From Candidatus Saccharimonadota bacterium (GTDB lineage Bacteria; Patescibacteriota; Saccharimonadia; Saccharimonadales; Saccharimonadaceae), in contig JAFWMR010000009.1 in the NCBI GenBank assembly GCA_017513905.1, forward strand, positions 1 through 41,186: 41,186 nucleotides of DNA. The letters are read 5' to 3'. Position numbers and translations under genes: made by a program. Shown in pieces: positions 21,960 through 30,720 of this stretch (position 1 is its first letter; every line of letters starts with the position of its first letter). The notes beneath the pieces were generated by a model, which was given only the letters and a program-made list of their open reading frames with translations, searched no databases and had not been told where the DNA came from.

Positions 21960-24900
21960 CTATTCAATTGATTTTATACCTAATAAATGCTGTTTCAATT
22001 GTAGCAGATCGCCACTGTTAATTAGACTATCGTGTGAAATATCTCCGGCTAATAAATATGCTCCTTCAAGTAATTCTGTGCCGATAAGATGATGCCTCAT
22101 TGCGTCAAAATCTATATCATCTACAAGTCCATCACCGTTCAAATCCCCCACCAGCGCTACTTCATAATCAAAGGATTCGGATCCTAGCTGAATTTCAAAA
22201 GTATATCCAGTAGCTAAAGTTATAGACTCGTTCGCAGTAATCTCATTACCATCACTATCAAAGATATGGAAGGATGCCTCTTCGTCAGTAACAATCTGAA
22301 TTGCATCCAACAAATCTCCAAGGTCATTGCTTACAACTCTGAGTTTATCGTCTTCAAGGATTGACTCGTCAATCTTAAATCCAGTTATTGTAACCGTATT
22401 ACTACCGGTGAAAGAATGGGATTCCCCACATACGACATTATAATAGACGTCATATACTCCAACCTCTCTGAACACCGGAAGTTCGGTCAGATCGTACAGT
22501 TCATCGCTATCTGTGGAATACGTAATATCGCATTGCGAATATCTATCGCCCAAGTTGAACGAGATTGAATGGTTTTCTCCATCATAGGCACCGTTAAACG
22601 AATTAGAGCTATAGGTGGTATCTACCTCAACCTCATCTCCCCAATACTGATACCCACCAGGGAAATAGTGTGTTTCAAACTGCCTATCGGACATGCGTAG
22701 CTCGACATATACATAGATTTTTTTCTCCTCTTCATCGAACCAAGTTTCAAAATAGTCGATTTCATAACCATCCCCATCTCCTTCTATAGGCTCAAATCCG
22801 CTCACTGTTATTTCATCTTGTGTAATTGGCAGTGGATCGTCCCAAATAAGCACATCGGTACCCAAGTTAATCGTCGGTTCAATCAACTCTTTATCAGTTC
22901 TAACAAAGATGCCTATGGAAACAGTGACCGTTTCGTAATTTTCCGTGTCCTCTGGAGTAAACGCGGCTTGATAGTATCTCATTCCGGCTCCGCTAATAAC
23001 TGTATTCGGATTTTTCCAGCTAAATCCATCAGGTAGTTCAATCTCAGAAAGCCTCTGCCCTGGATCCGCTTCTAGACCTGTAGGAACCGTATATTCTGGG
23101 GTTCTTTTTCTAATGCTCATGCAGTAGGTGGATGTTTTCATATTATGATACGCACCTGTTTCAAAGATTGCCTTGAAGCAGTTGGTTCCAGCAACCAAAT
23201 GATCCATAGAGGTTTCCTCGCCAAATGCGCCGCTAAGATATTTAGCACCCACAACGGTAGCTCGAACAGGTTCGGACTCTCTAACCCCTTCTCTGTCAGC
23301 GAAATAGACATAGACATCAGTATTATCGTCGTTGATCGTGTCGAGAGCGCGAGCGCTGGTTCGCAATTCTTCCCACGCGATATGCATCAATTCATCATCT
23401 TCATCTTGTTCTTCAATTATTACATAACCATAATCTTCTTCAATAGCCCAGTTGAGCGCATAAGAATCACGATGAACCCAAAAGGCGAATGTATTGAAGC
23501 TACAGGCCCCTGCCTTATAAGTCATACAAGAATGATGGATACCATCGAAAGAATAACTAGAGATAGATTCTAGACTACTTGGTAATACAATTTTGCCAAT
23601 ATCAGTGGAATAGATAGCATTCTCTTCTATCGTTGTCACACCTTCTGGAATATTTATTTCTGACAAATCAAGATCAAGAAGCGAACCTTGGCCAATTATT
23701 TTTACGCCTTCCGGGATTACAGTTGATGAGGAACCGGCTACAAGTTTTTTGCTATCGGTCTTAACAATAGCGTTACTACCTTCCGGACTATAATACCAAG
23801 GGTTGTCTTCTGAAACCGTAATCGATTTGAGTTGGTGGGTACCCTCCAGCGTACCTAATCCAATATAGCTTACGTTTTCAGGAATATGGAGTCTTTCGAT
23901 ACTCGAGTTGAGAAATGCGTAACTGTCAATTTCTTCTACAGACTCCGGAATAATTATTTCCGTTAAATTACTACAATTCCAAAATGTAAATCCAGGTATA
24001 ACAACGTTATTCTCGGACAAGGTAATATCAGATAACATAGTGTCGTTAGAAAAGTCTTCCCCACCCTCCCAATCGAAAAGAATATTTGCCTCTACAGAGT
24101 ACAGTTTCTTCAATCCAGCAAGTGTATTTCCGCCCAATAATTTAAGTTCATCCGCGTCGCTCACGATCCGCTCAAGATTCGCTAAGGCTCCTGGTATCGA
24201 ATAGGGTAGAATACTACCAAGTGTCCAAATTCCAGCTATCTGCTCAAGATTCTCAGGTAGGACAATAGTCGTATAATTAGGCGCATCAACAAGATTTACG
24301 CATCTCTTATCTCCACTACTATAAGTTCCGAAAACACAGTTATCGCTGCCAGAATCTTCTAGAGCAACTACTGGTGTGCCGTCGCTAGTTGTGTTTGGGA
24401 AATAAAGGGTCTTAATGCCTAAACCATGGTCTTTATAGCTGGTCAAAGCGTATCCTAGCGTATCGATGTCGCCATATCCAGGAGTGGAGTACTCCCAACC
24501 GAATTCATACACAGCTGGATTCTTAACGACGAAATCCATTTCAAGACCAGAATAACTCAATGTGACCGTTTGTTCTTCTGAGGAATAAGGATCATAACCT
24601 GTTATTTGATAGTCATCGATGTCAAGATCCCCAATCATCTTCTCGATTGTTTCGCCATTAGTTGAAGTAATGGATAGAGTTGTGGCCAAGATGTTCGTAA
24701 GACTACCATAGTTATATGGAGTCAAAACAACATCACCAATTTCTACTTCGCCCGGAATGAACTTCTCGAACATCGAGTATTCATCGCAATCTGAACTCGT
24801 CTCGCTACAGAATTTTACGCCATCAAAACTAATCAAACCATAACCATACAAGCTATCCCATCCGTTTGAACCTAGATCTACGGCATGGTCTTTAAGGACA

Positions 24901-26075
24901 CTCACTACCGCATCAAAACCGAGATCCGGTTTTATACTCTTAAGAACTGCGACCGCACATGCCGCATGAGGTGTAGCCATCGAAGTACCACTGATAGTTT
25001 GAAAATCGTCATCGCCGTCATCTTCGTATTCTTGAGCAATCTGAGCTTCGCTACCCATAATACTTTTGATATCGGTACCTGGAGCAGCGAATGTAATCAT
25101 TTTCCCATAGTTAGAATAGTCAGCTAATGACAAATTGCTATCAACTGAAGATATAGAGATTGTATTGTCAAAGCCCGAGGGATAGCTAACTTCGCTAGTT
25201 GATTCATTTCCAGCAGCCGCAACGCTAATAATACCCTTTTCCTTCGCCGCTTCAATAGCTACACGCGTTTCGTCCGTCGCCTCATCATATCCGTAGCCAC
25301 CAAAGCTCATATTAATCACGTCAGCTTTTTCGTAATAAGTAATGTAGTTAATCGCGGTAATAATATCAACATCTGACAGAGTTTCTCCAGACGAAACCTT
25401 GATAGGAAGAACCTTGACGTTATCAGGAGTACCTTCGGCGATCGTGCCCGCGATATGTGTCCCATGTCCATATTCATCAACCATCTCACCTTCTGGATTC
25501 AATACATTGTATACTTCATTGACTTTACCAGGGAAATACCTATTCATTAAACCCATATCAAGGCCAGTATCGATAATCGCGACTGTAACCTCAGGAACAT
25601 CATCAACCGATTCAACTAATTCAGCAGCTTTATCGAGGCCCATTGCCTTTATTCCCCATGAATTGTAAGTTTTCTCCTCTGAATCATCGTCAGTAAATCT
25701 ATATGTTTTATTCTCAGACACCTTAACATTCGAGGTCTCAAACATATTTAGAGCATGGTTCTTATCTTCTTCATTTCCGTACTGTAGAAAGAATTGGTAA
25801 TTTGGGGCCTCAACAACACTAGTCGCTCCATAGGTTTCCTCTAGCGGCACACGGGAAGTAACAATAAGTATATTCTCCTTATTGTCGGACTTTGCCATCC
25901 CTGAGAAAGACTCAAAATAATCTTCCATCACATATTCAGGAAGAGACGAAATATTTATGCCTGTCTTGTCATCTGACAGCGAGTCCTTATAGATAAAAAG
26001 ACCACCAACTATCAAACTCGAAATAATCGTAAGCCCAAAAAACAGTGGCCTTTTCGTTTTTGTTTTTAATTTCAT
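21960..26075 (-). CDS. exported S8 subtilisin-like protease with LRR_5 (BspA-type) repeats and C-terminal dockerin
   Basis: 1371 residues. A signal or anchor helix (about 10-28) is followed by a propeptide-like region and the S8 catalytic domain with Asp169 (VAIIDTGLD), His204 (GHGTHIAGTIAEG), oxyanion Asn290 (AAAGNES) and Ser365 (GTSMATPHAA), all intact. After it (about 430-560) comes a beta-rich linker; about 560-870 hold BspA-type LRR_5 repeats (for example IPEGVKIIGQGSL and LPSSLESISSYSF); Ig/MBG-like modules fill about 990-1240. The C-terminus (1308-1371) is a type I dockerin with two calcium loops, DLNGDGLVDDIDF and DISHDSLINSGDL. It is probably secreted and docked to a partner. The gene downstream is coupled through a GGAGG that overlaps this stop codon. 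Shine-Dalgarno GAGGAG before the ATG. Confidence 0.93.
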   Translation of the reverse strand: MKLKTKTKRPLFFGLTIISSLIVGGLFIYKDSLSDDKTGINISSLPEYVMEDYFESFSGMAKSDNKENILIVTSRVPLEETYGATSVVEAPNYQFFLQYGNEEDKNHALNMFETSNVKVSENKTYRFTDDDSEEKTYNSWGIKAMGLDKAAELVESVDDVPEVTVAIIDTGLDMGLMNRYFPGKVNEVYNVLNPEGEMVDEYGHGTHIAGTIAEGTPDNVKVLPIKVSSGETLSDVDIITAINYITYYEKADVINMSFGGYGYDEATDETRVAIEAAKEKGIISVAAAGNESTSEVSYPSGFDNTISISSVDSNLSLADYSNYGKMITFAAPGTDIKSIMGSEAQIAQEYEDDGDDDFQTISGTSMATPHAACAVAVLKSIKPDLGFDAVVSVLKDHAVDLGSNGWDSLYGYGLISFDGVKFCSETSSDCDEYSMFEKFIPGEVEIGDVVLTPYNYGSLTNILATTLSITSTNGETIEKMIGDLDIDDYQITGYDPYSSEEQTVTLSYSGLEMDFVVKNPAVYEFGWEYSTPGYGDIDTLGYALTSYKDHGLGIKTLYFPNTTSDGTPVVALEDSGSDNCVFGTYSSGDKRCVNLVDAPNYTTIVLPENLEQIAGIWTLGSILPYSIPGALANLERIVSDADELKLLGGNTLAGLKKLYSVEANILFDWEGGEDFSNDTMLSDITLSENNVVIPGFTFWNCSNLTEIIIPESVEEIDSYAFLNSSIERLHIPENVSYIGLGTLEGTHQLKSITVSEDNPWYYSPEGSNAIVKTDSKKLVAGSSSTVIPEGVKIIGQGSLLDLDLSEINIPEGVTTIEENAIYSTDIGKIVLPSSLESISSYSFDGIHHSCMTYKAGACSFNTFAFWVHRDSYALNWAIEEDYGYVIIEEQDEDDELMHIAWEELRTSARALDTINDDNTDVYVYFADREGVRESEPVRATVVGAKYLSGAFGEETSMDHLVAGTNCFKAIFETGAYHNMKTSTYCMSIRKRTPEYTVPTGLEADPGQRLSEIELPDGFSWKNPNTVISGAGMRYYQAAFTPEDTENYETVTVSIGIFVRTDKELIEPTINLGTDVLIWDDPLPITQDEITVSGFEPIEGDGDGYEIDYFETWFDEEEKKIYVYVELRMSDRQFETHYFPGGYQYWGDEVEVDTTYSSNSFNGAYDGENHSISFNLGDRYSQCDITYSTDSDELYDLTELPVFREVGVYDVYYNVVCGESHSFTGSNTVTITGFKIDESILEDDKLRVVSNDLGDLLDAIQIVTDEEASFHIFDSDGNEITANESITLATGYTFEIQLGSESFDYEVALVGDLNGDGLVDDIDFDAMRHHLIGTELLEGAYLLAGDISHDSLINSGDLLQLKQHLLGIKSIE

Positions 26076-26300
26076 TTTTGTCTCCTCAGGGTAAGTTTAT
26101 AGTCTCTTCAAACAAACCACCTAAATAACTGGAACCACACTCAAGACTACGTTCGTATGAACTCTCAACTCTACTTATGTTTAAATATAACACACTAAGA
26201 AAATAATACAAGTACTTTTTGTATTTTTTTGATATACATTAATTGTCGGTTTCGTTTCGGAGCTTGGGATTTTAAAATTAATCAGTCAATCTGCAAAAGA
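26076..26300. promoter_or_regulatory. leader and promoter region of the S8 protease operon
   Basis: On the minus strand an extended -10 (TGT TATATT, 26192-26184) with TTGTAT (26211-26206) 16 bp upstream as -35 gives a leader of about 100 nt before the ATG at 26075, the longest in the window. I see no strong hairpin in it; the rest, up to the next gene at 26301, is AT-rich without a recognisable feature. Confidence 0.5.
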
Positions 26301-26492
26301 CTAATCGTCGTCATCATCGAACATGCTATGTGGACCCACAATCTTGTCCTTCCCGAAATGCATCGATTCATGAATCTTGCTATGGTCATGAATAGACTCG
26401 TGAACATTTTTCGGATGCCCAGAATGCATTGATTCATGAATGCTGCTATGGCTTATTCCGAATTTCTTATCATCGTCATCAAATAATCCCAT
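26301..26492 (-). CDS. His-rich acidic-ended miniprotein with three HESxH repeats
   Basis: 63 residues, 10 of them His. IHESMH (18-23), VHESIH (30-35) and IHESMH (40-45) repeat with the two His of each unit four residues apart, a spacing suited to metal binding on a helix; the ends are FDDDD and FDDDDD. No signal peptide. A good Shine-Dalgarno (GAGGAG, 8 nt spacing) supports translation. It may buffer Ni, Zn, Co or Cu, or calcium through the Asp runs (inference). No family recognised. It stands alone between the S8 protease and inorganic pyrophosphatase, with its own AT-rich upstream region containing TATAAT-like sequence near 26530. Confidence 0.62.
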   Translation of the reverse strand: MGLFDDDDKKFGISHSSIHESMHSGHPKNVHESIHDHSKIHESMHFGKDKIVGPHSMFDDDDD

Positions 26493-26697
26493 ATTATTAA
26501 CTCCTCATGCTTATTAGTTATATATGACATTATATAACATAGTAACAGATATAGATTCAATAATTAGAATCCGTATTTTCAAGCCGACCTTTTACTCCAG
26601 GCTATTATCTATTACAACCAAAACGGAAAGACAGAAACATTATTTTGCATTGATTTGATTTATTGAGAGAAGCTCACCAGATAGCGATGGTTTTGTG

Positions 26698-27033
26698 TCA
26701 TCTGATAATGACATGGTCAAAAAACCTTTCCTGAAATTCGATTAGCGCATCGATCGCGCTATCAGAATATTGTTTTCCGTCTGGGACGATAACTAATTTA
26801 TCATCATTGTCATTCATCCTATGGGCAACAGCAATGCACTCCCCATCATATTTTTCGACTGGCTCAAAAACGCCCAGCACGTAACAATCCAGTTCCTCGC
26901 CATCACCGCTAACCGTATTCGGAACATACCCATAGTTAACTGGATAAATAAATCCATACTTCGGGTGTTTAGATCCAAAAGGCCGGTCAATCACAACATT
27001 TACTCTTTTTCCAATATGATCCTTACTATCCAT
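26698..27033 (-). CDS. short-type soluble inorganic pyrophosphatase
   Basis: 111 residues. The opening GKRVNVVIDRPFGSKHPKYGFIYPVNYGYVPN contains the family's substrate Arg and Tyr residues, and DGEELDCYVLG holds the D-x(4)-D-like metal-binding acids. The remainder (VAHRMNDNDDKLVIVPDG) matches the short pyrophosphatase-like family of Gram-positives, about 60 residues shorter than E. coli Ppa. It should hydrolyse pyrophosphate, though activity of the short family is less well established. A TATAAT 7 nt before the ATG gives a leaderless start. It is divergent from ychF. Confidence 0.82.
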   Translation of the reverse strand: MDSKDHIGKRVNVVIDRPFGSKHPKYGFIYPVNYGYVPNTVSGDGEELDCYVLGVFEPVEKYDGECIAVAHRMNDNDDKLVIVPDGKQYSDSAIDALIEFQERFFDHVIIR

Positions 27034-27040
27034 ACTTTAA

Positions 27041-27046
27041 ATTATA
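27041..27046 (-). promoter_or_regulatory. -10 box, leaderless start of the pyrophosphatase gene
   Basis: TATAAT on the minus strand, 7 nt to the ATG at 27033; no Shine-Dalgarno. Confidence 0.63.
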
Positions 27047-27055
27047 CTCCACAAA

Positions 27056-27064
27056 TGCTATAAT
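27056..27064 (+). promoter_or_regulatory. extended -10 promoter of ychF
   Basis: TGC followed by TATAAT (27059-27064), giving a leader of about 27 nt with only a weak AGG before the ATG at 27098. It is back to back with the pyrophosphatase promoter. Confidence 0.6.
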
Positions 27065-27097
27065 TATATCTACAATAACAGATATCACAGGTTGGTT

Positions 27098-28087
27098 ATG
27101 AATTTAAAGATCGGGATTGTTGGTTTACCAAATGTGGGAAAATCGACACTATTTAATGCATTAACAAATGCGGGCGCTCTAGCCGCAAATTATCCTTTTG
27201 CAACCATCGAACCAAATGTTGGCATAGTACCAGTGCCAGACGAACGTCTCGATGTGCTCGCTAAAATGTACGAGACCGATAAAGTCGTCCCTGCGACCGT
27301 CGAATTCGTTGATATTGCTGGATTGGTTGCCGGAGCAAGTAAAGGCGAAGGACTTGGCAACAAATTCCTTGCCCATATCCGCGAGTGTCACGCTATTTGC
27401 CATGTCGTCCGTGCTTTTAAAAACAATGATATAGTTCGTGCCGATTCTAAGCCAGAAGATGATATCATTACGCAAGCGAAAGACGACATTGACATTATTA
27501 ATCTCGAGCTTCAACTTGCCGATGACGAAACTAAAGAAAAAATCGCCGCCAAAAGAAAAAAAGATCCCGCTGACGAGAACATCCCTTTCCTTACCGACAA
27601 GCCAGTAATCTACATGTTTAACGTCGACGAGAATGGTCTTACGGATGAGAGCTTAAAGACTCAGCTTAGAGATCTCGTAAAACCGGCACAATCAGTCTTC
27701 GTTAATGCGAAACTAGAAGAAGAAATGGCGGATATGAATCGTGATGAGCGCAAAGAGTTCTTGGAAAGCTACGGAGTCGAAGAAGATGCGCTCGGCGAGC
27801 TTATTAAGGCCGCCTATGATACACTCGGCCTCCAGAGTTTCCTTACGGCAGGGAAGAAAGAGTGTCGCGCTTGGACCATTAAAAAGGGCAGTCTAGCCCC
27901 ACAAGCTGCCGGCACTATCCACTCTGATTTCGAACGTGGTTTCATTTCTGCGCAAATCTGTAACTACGATGACCTTAAGCGCCTCGGATCCGAAAAAGCC
28001 GTAAAGGAAGCTGGCCTCATGCGCACCGAAGGAAAAACCTACGAAATGCGCGATGGTGATGTGGTCGAGTTCCGCTTTAACGTCTAG
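27098..28087 (+). CDS. ychF: redox-regulated ATPase/GTPase YchF (Obg family)
   Basis: 329 residues. G1 GLPNVGKST, G3 DIAGLVAGASKGEGLGNKFL and the altered G4 FNVDE (which makes YchF prefer ATP) are all present; the C-terminal TGS domain ends in TYEMRDGDVVEFRFNV. It binds ribosomes and 26S-like partners in other organisms and affects translation. It is about 30 residues shorter than E. coli YchF; the helical coiled-coil domain (about 125-165) is reduced. The ATG at 27098 fits the family start (MNLKIGIVGLPN); an in-frame TTG at 27092 would add only two residues. Located two genes upstream of another universal GTPase, Der. Confidence 0.96.
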   Translation: MNLKIGIVGLPNVGKSTLFNALTNAGALAANYPFATIEPNVGIVPVPDERLDVLAKMYETDKVVPATVEFVDIAGLVAGASKGEGLGNKFLAHIRECHAICHVVRAFKNNDIVRADSKPEDDIITQAKDDIDIINLELQLADDETKEKIAAKRKKDPADENIPFLTDKPVIYMFNVDENGLTDESLKTQLRDLVKPAQSVFVNAKLEEEMADMNRDERKEFLESYGVEEDALGELIKAAYDTLGLQSFLTAGKKECRAWTIKKGSLAPQAAGTIHSDFERGFISAQICNYDDLKRLGSEKAVKEAGLMRTEGKTYEMRDGDVVEFRFNV

Positions 28088-28103
28088 CATTTTACCAGAA
28101 TTA

Positions 28104-28112
28104 TGCTATAAT
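28104..28112 (+). promoter_or_regulatory. extended -10 box, leaderless start of der
   Basis: TGC followed by TATAAT (28107-28112), 7 nt to the ATG at 28120. Confidence 0.7.
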
Positions 28113-28119
28113 ATATAGC

Positions 28120-29442
28120 ATGAAAAGCTTACCTATCGTCGCTCTAGTTGGCCAAACAAATGCGGGCAAATCTAGCCTGCTTAATCGTCTTGCGCACAAA
28201 AATATTGCCATAGTTGCTCGCGAAGAAGGTACCACGCGCGATTCTGTGACCGCCATAATAGATAATAGCTTCATTCTTGTTGACACAGCTGGTCTTAAAG
28301 ACCCCGACGACTCTTTTGAAGAATCCATTCAGGACCAAATCATGGACGCCATCAATTCTGCAGATCTAATTCTTTTGACTCTTGATTCTTCGCTTTATCC
28401 AAGCGAAAAAGACAAACGTATTGCCAAAATGGCTTTGAAATCCAAAAAACCTGTTTATCTTGTTCTCAACAAATCCGACCTGGGGGCCTCTCTCTCTATT
28501 GAAGAATTCCGCTCACTCGGGATCAAGCCATCTGAGACTTACAAAGTCTCTGCGACGACTGGACAAGGAATCAGCTCGTTAAAAGCAAGCTTATGTTCCA
28601 CGCTCTGTTCAGATAATCATTCGCTAGATATGGATGAGACGGCAGTCAAAGCCAAAGAATCTATTACTATAGCCCTTATCGGTCGTCCGAATGTCGGCAA
28701 ATCTAGTCTATTTAACTCGCTTGCAAAGAAGCAACAGGCTATTGTCAGCTCGCGTCAAGGTACGACTCGCGATATTAACCGTGTCGAAGTAAAGTTCAAA
28801 GGGCGATCTTTGACTATTCTTGATACAGCCGGTTTGAGAAAACCAGGCAAACGAGAAGTTGGTATTGAAAAATTCTCTGCAATTAGAACTCTCTCCGCTA
28901 TCGAAGAATCCGATATCTGCGCACTGCTCGTAGATGCTACTGAGTATCACTCTAAACTAGATCAATCTCTTGCTGGCCAGATTATTGAAGCTGGCAAAGG
29001 GATAATTGTTGTCCTCACTAAAACAGATTTAGTTAACAACACAGACAAAATACTTGACGAGCTCGAATATGACTTTAACTTCATTCCATTTGCACCAGTC
29101 CTTCTAACTAGCTCAGAAACTGGCTCGAATGTCACGAAACTATTCGACCTTGCACTAGAGATTGATGAAGCGCGCCACGCCGAGCTCAAAACCTCAGACT
29201 TAAACAAGGTTTTGAATCAAGCTATTCTTGAACATGCACCTGCTGGCCTCAATAATACTCGCCCAAAACCAAAATACATAGTGCAGACCGACACATGCCC
29301 ACCATGGTTCGTTGTCCACGGCCACGGTCTCTCGACATTACATTGGTCATGGAAGCGCTTTCTTGAAAACAAACTTCGTGAAGCGTATCCATTCATTGGC
29401 ACGCCTATTATGTTTTCATATCGTGATGATAAATCCGAATAA
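28120..29442 (+). CDS. der: ribosome biogenesis GTPase Der (EngA)
   Basis: 440 residues with two consecutive G domains and a C-terminal KH-like domain. First: G1 GQTNAGKSS (11-19), G3 DTAGL, G4 NKSD. Second: G1 GRPNVGKSS (188-196), G3 DTAGLRKPGKREVGIEKFS, G4 TKTD. The KH-like end reads KPKYIVQTDTCPPWFVVHGHG and EAYPFIGTPIMFSYR. Der acts in 50S subunit maturation. Length is normal. It is a single-gene unit with its own leaderless promoter. Confidence 0.97.
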   Translation: MKSLPIVALVGQTNAGKSSLLNRLAHKNIAIVAREEGTTRDSVTAIIDNSFILVDTAGLKDPDDSFEESIQDQIMDAINSADLILLTLDSSLYPSEKDKRIAKMALKSKKPVYLVLNKSDLGASLSIEEFRSLGIKPSETYKVSATTGQGISSLKASLCSTLCSDNHSLDMDETAVKAKESITIALIGRPNVGKSSLFNSLAKKQQAIVSSRQGTTRDINRVEVKFKGRSLTILDTAGLRKPGKREVGIEKFSAIRTLSAIEESDICALLVDATEYHSKLDQSLAGQIIEAGKGIIVVLTKTDLVNNTDKILDELEYDFNFIPFAPVLLTSSETGSNVTKLFDLALEIDEARHAELKTSDLNKVLNQAILEHAPAGLNNTRPKPKYIVQTDTCPPWFVVHGHGLSTLHWSWKRFLENKLREAYPFIGTPIMFSYRDDKSE

Positions 29443-29485
29443 ATAACATCCTACACCTGTAAAACTTTACTTATATCACGAAAAG

Positions 29486-29494
29486 TGGTATTAT
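29486..29494 (+). promoter_or_regulatory. extended -10 promoter of the LCP gene
   Basis: TGG followed by TATTAT (29489-29494), 13 nt before the ATG at 29508, giving a leader of only about 6-7 nt and no Shine-Dalgarno. Confidence 0.55.
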
Positions 29495-29507
29495 AAAACA
29501 TATTATT

Positions 29508-30695
29508 ATGGGAAATCAAGCAGCTGCATCTAAAGTTGATCAAATTGATAAGATTGAGCAATCACTTTATCTTGAAACTGCAAAACTTAAGAAGTCAAAA
29601 AAAATCAGTGAACCGTCAAAGACTAAAAAAGATCACGCTAGAACCGAACACCCTTTTGTTGTTTCTGCCGTCAGCGCATTAATCATTGTCGCTATTCCTG
29701 TGTTGTTGTATTACCGATACTTTGGTTTAATCGATAATTACCTAAAGAGTGTCACTAGCTTTAGTGAAGAAACAAACGGACAAAATGACGATGCTGATGG
29801 AGAAAAAGAACAAGTTAGTTTTGGCAATACGCCTTTAACATTCTATATATCAGGCTCAGACTCTCGTGTTGGCGTTTCTGATACAAACGCACGTAGTGAC
29901 GTCAATATTATTGCGGTCGTAAACCCCACCACAAGCAAGGTTCTTCTCGTTTCTACTCCGCGAGACTATTATATTCAGCTTCATGGCACGACTGGACTTC
30001 GCGATAAACTTACACACGCTGGTATCTATGGTATTGATATGAGTCGTCAAACCATGGAAGACCTGCTAGATATATCCGTCAATCATACCATTAAAGTTAG
30101 TTTCGACGCCCTAACTACGGTCGTTGATACTCTTGGCGGAATTGACGTCTATTCAGACCGCGCCCTCTCGCTATCCAACGGTAGATGCAACCTAGTTGCT
30201 GGAACTCAACATATCAACGGCGAGTGTGCCCTTGCATTTTCGCGCGAACGCTATTCGTATGAAACTGGTGATCGCCATCGCGGACAAAACCAGCAACAAG
30301 TTATTTCGAAGATTCTCGAAAAAGCTACTACGCCAGCCTATCTTTTGAGACTGCCAGAAATACTTAGTGCAGCCGATGGGCTATTCGAAACCAGTCTTAC
30401 ATATTCAGAAATACTAAGTATTATAAAATACCAAGTCTTGTCTAATGCGAATTGGAAATTTGAATCAATTTCCCTCGACGGAATTGGCGCTATGCTACCA
30501 ACATATTCTACTCCTAGTCAAGATTTATATGTTATGATTCCGAACGAAGACTCTATTAGCGCTGCGCATGAAAAAATTACAGAATACCTTAAGACGAAAA
30601 GCCAGTTAGAAGAGGAACTTCGTCAAGAGGAGGCCGAACCAACTAAAGTCGCAACCGAAGGTGTTAAAGCTAAGGATGCAGAATTGACAAAATAA
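29508..30695 (+). CDS. LytR-CpsA-Psr (LCP) family phosphotransferase
   Basis: 395 residues. A basic cytoplasmic N-terminus (about 1-50), a membrane helix (about 52-71) and an extracellular LCP domain (about 105-330): FYISGSDSRVG, NARSDVNIIAVVNP, LLVSTPRDYYIQL, DKLTHAGIYG, DTLGGIDVYSD and ALAFSRERYSYETGDRHRGQNQQQVI, which carry the conserved Asp and Arg that hold the polyprenyl-pyrophosphate head group. LCP enzymes attach wall teichoic acids or capsule to peptidoglycan or protein. A Glu/Lys-rich tail (about 360-395) is added. It heads a unit with a Wzz/BY-kinase and a phosphatase, so a polysaccharide is the likely substrate. Confidence 0.95.
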   Translation: MGNQAAASKVDQIDKIEQSLYLETAKLKKSKKISEPSKTKKDHARTEHPFVVSAVSALIIVAIPVLLYYRYFGLIDNYLKSVTSFSEETNGQNDDADGEKEQVSFGNTPLTFYISGSDSRVGVSDTNARSDVNIIAVVNPTTSKVLLVSTPRDYYIQLHGTTGLRDKLTHAGIYGIDMSRQTMEDLLDISVNHTIKVSFDALTTVVDTLGGIDVYSDRALSLSNGRCNLVAGTQHINGECALAFSRERYSYETGDRHRGQNQQQVISKILEKATTPAYLLRLPEILSAADGLFETSLTYSEILSIIKYQVLSNANWKFESISLDGIGAMLPTYSTPSQDLYVMIPNEDSISAAHEKITEYLKTKSQLEEELRQEEAEPTKVATEGVKAKDAELTK

Positions 30696-30720
30696 TTATG
30701 ATTAATTAGAATGGGAGAAT

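Noticed and set aside
26229-26432. Plus-strand ORF antisense to the His-rich miniprotein
   Set aside because: No Shine-Dalgarno or promoter; a shadow of the repeat-rich minus-strand gene.
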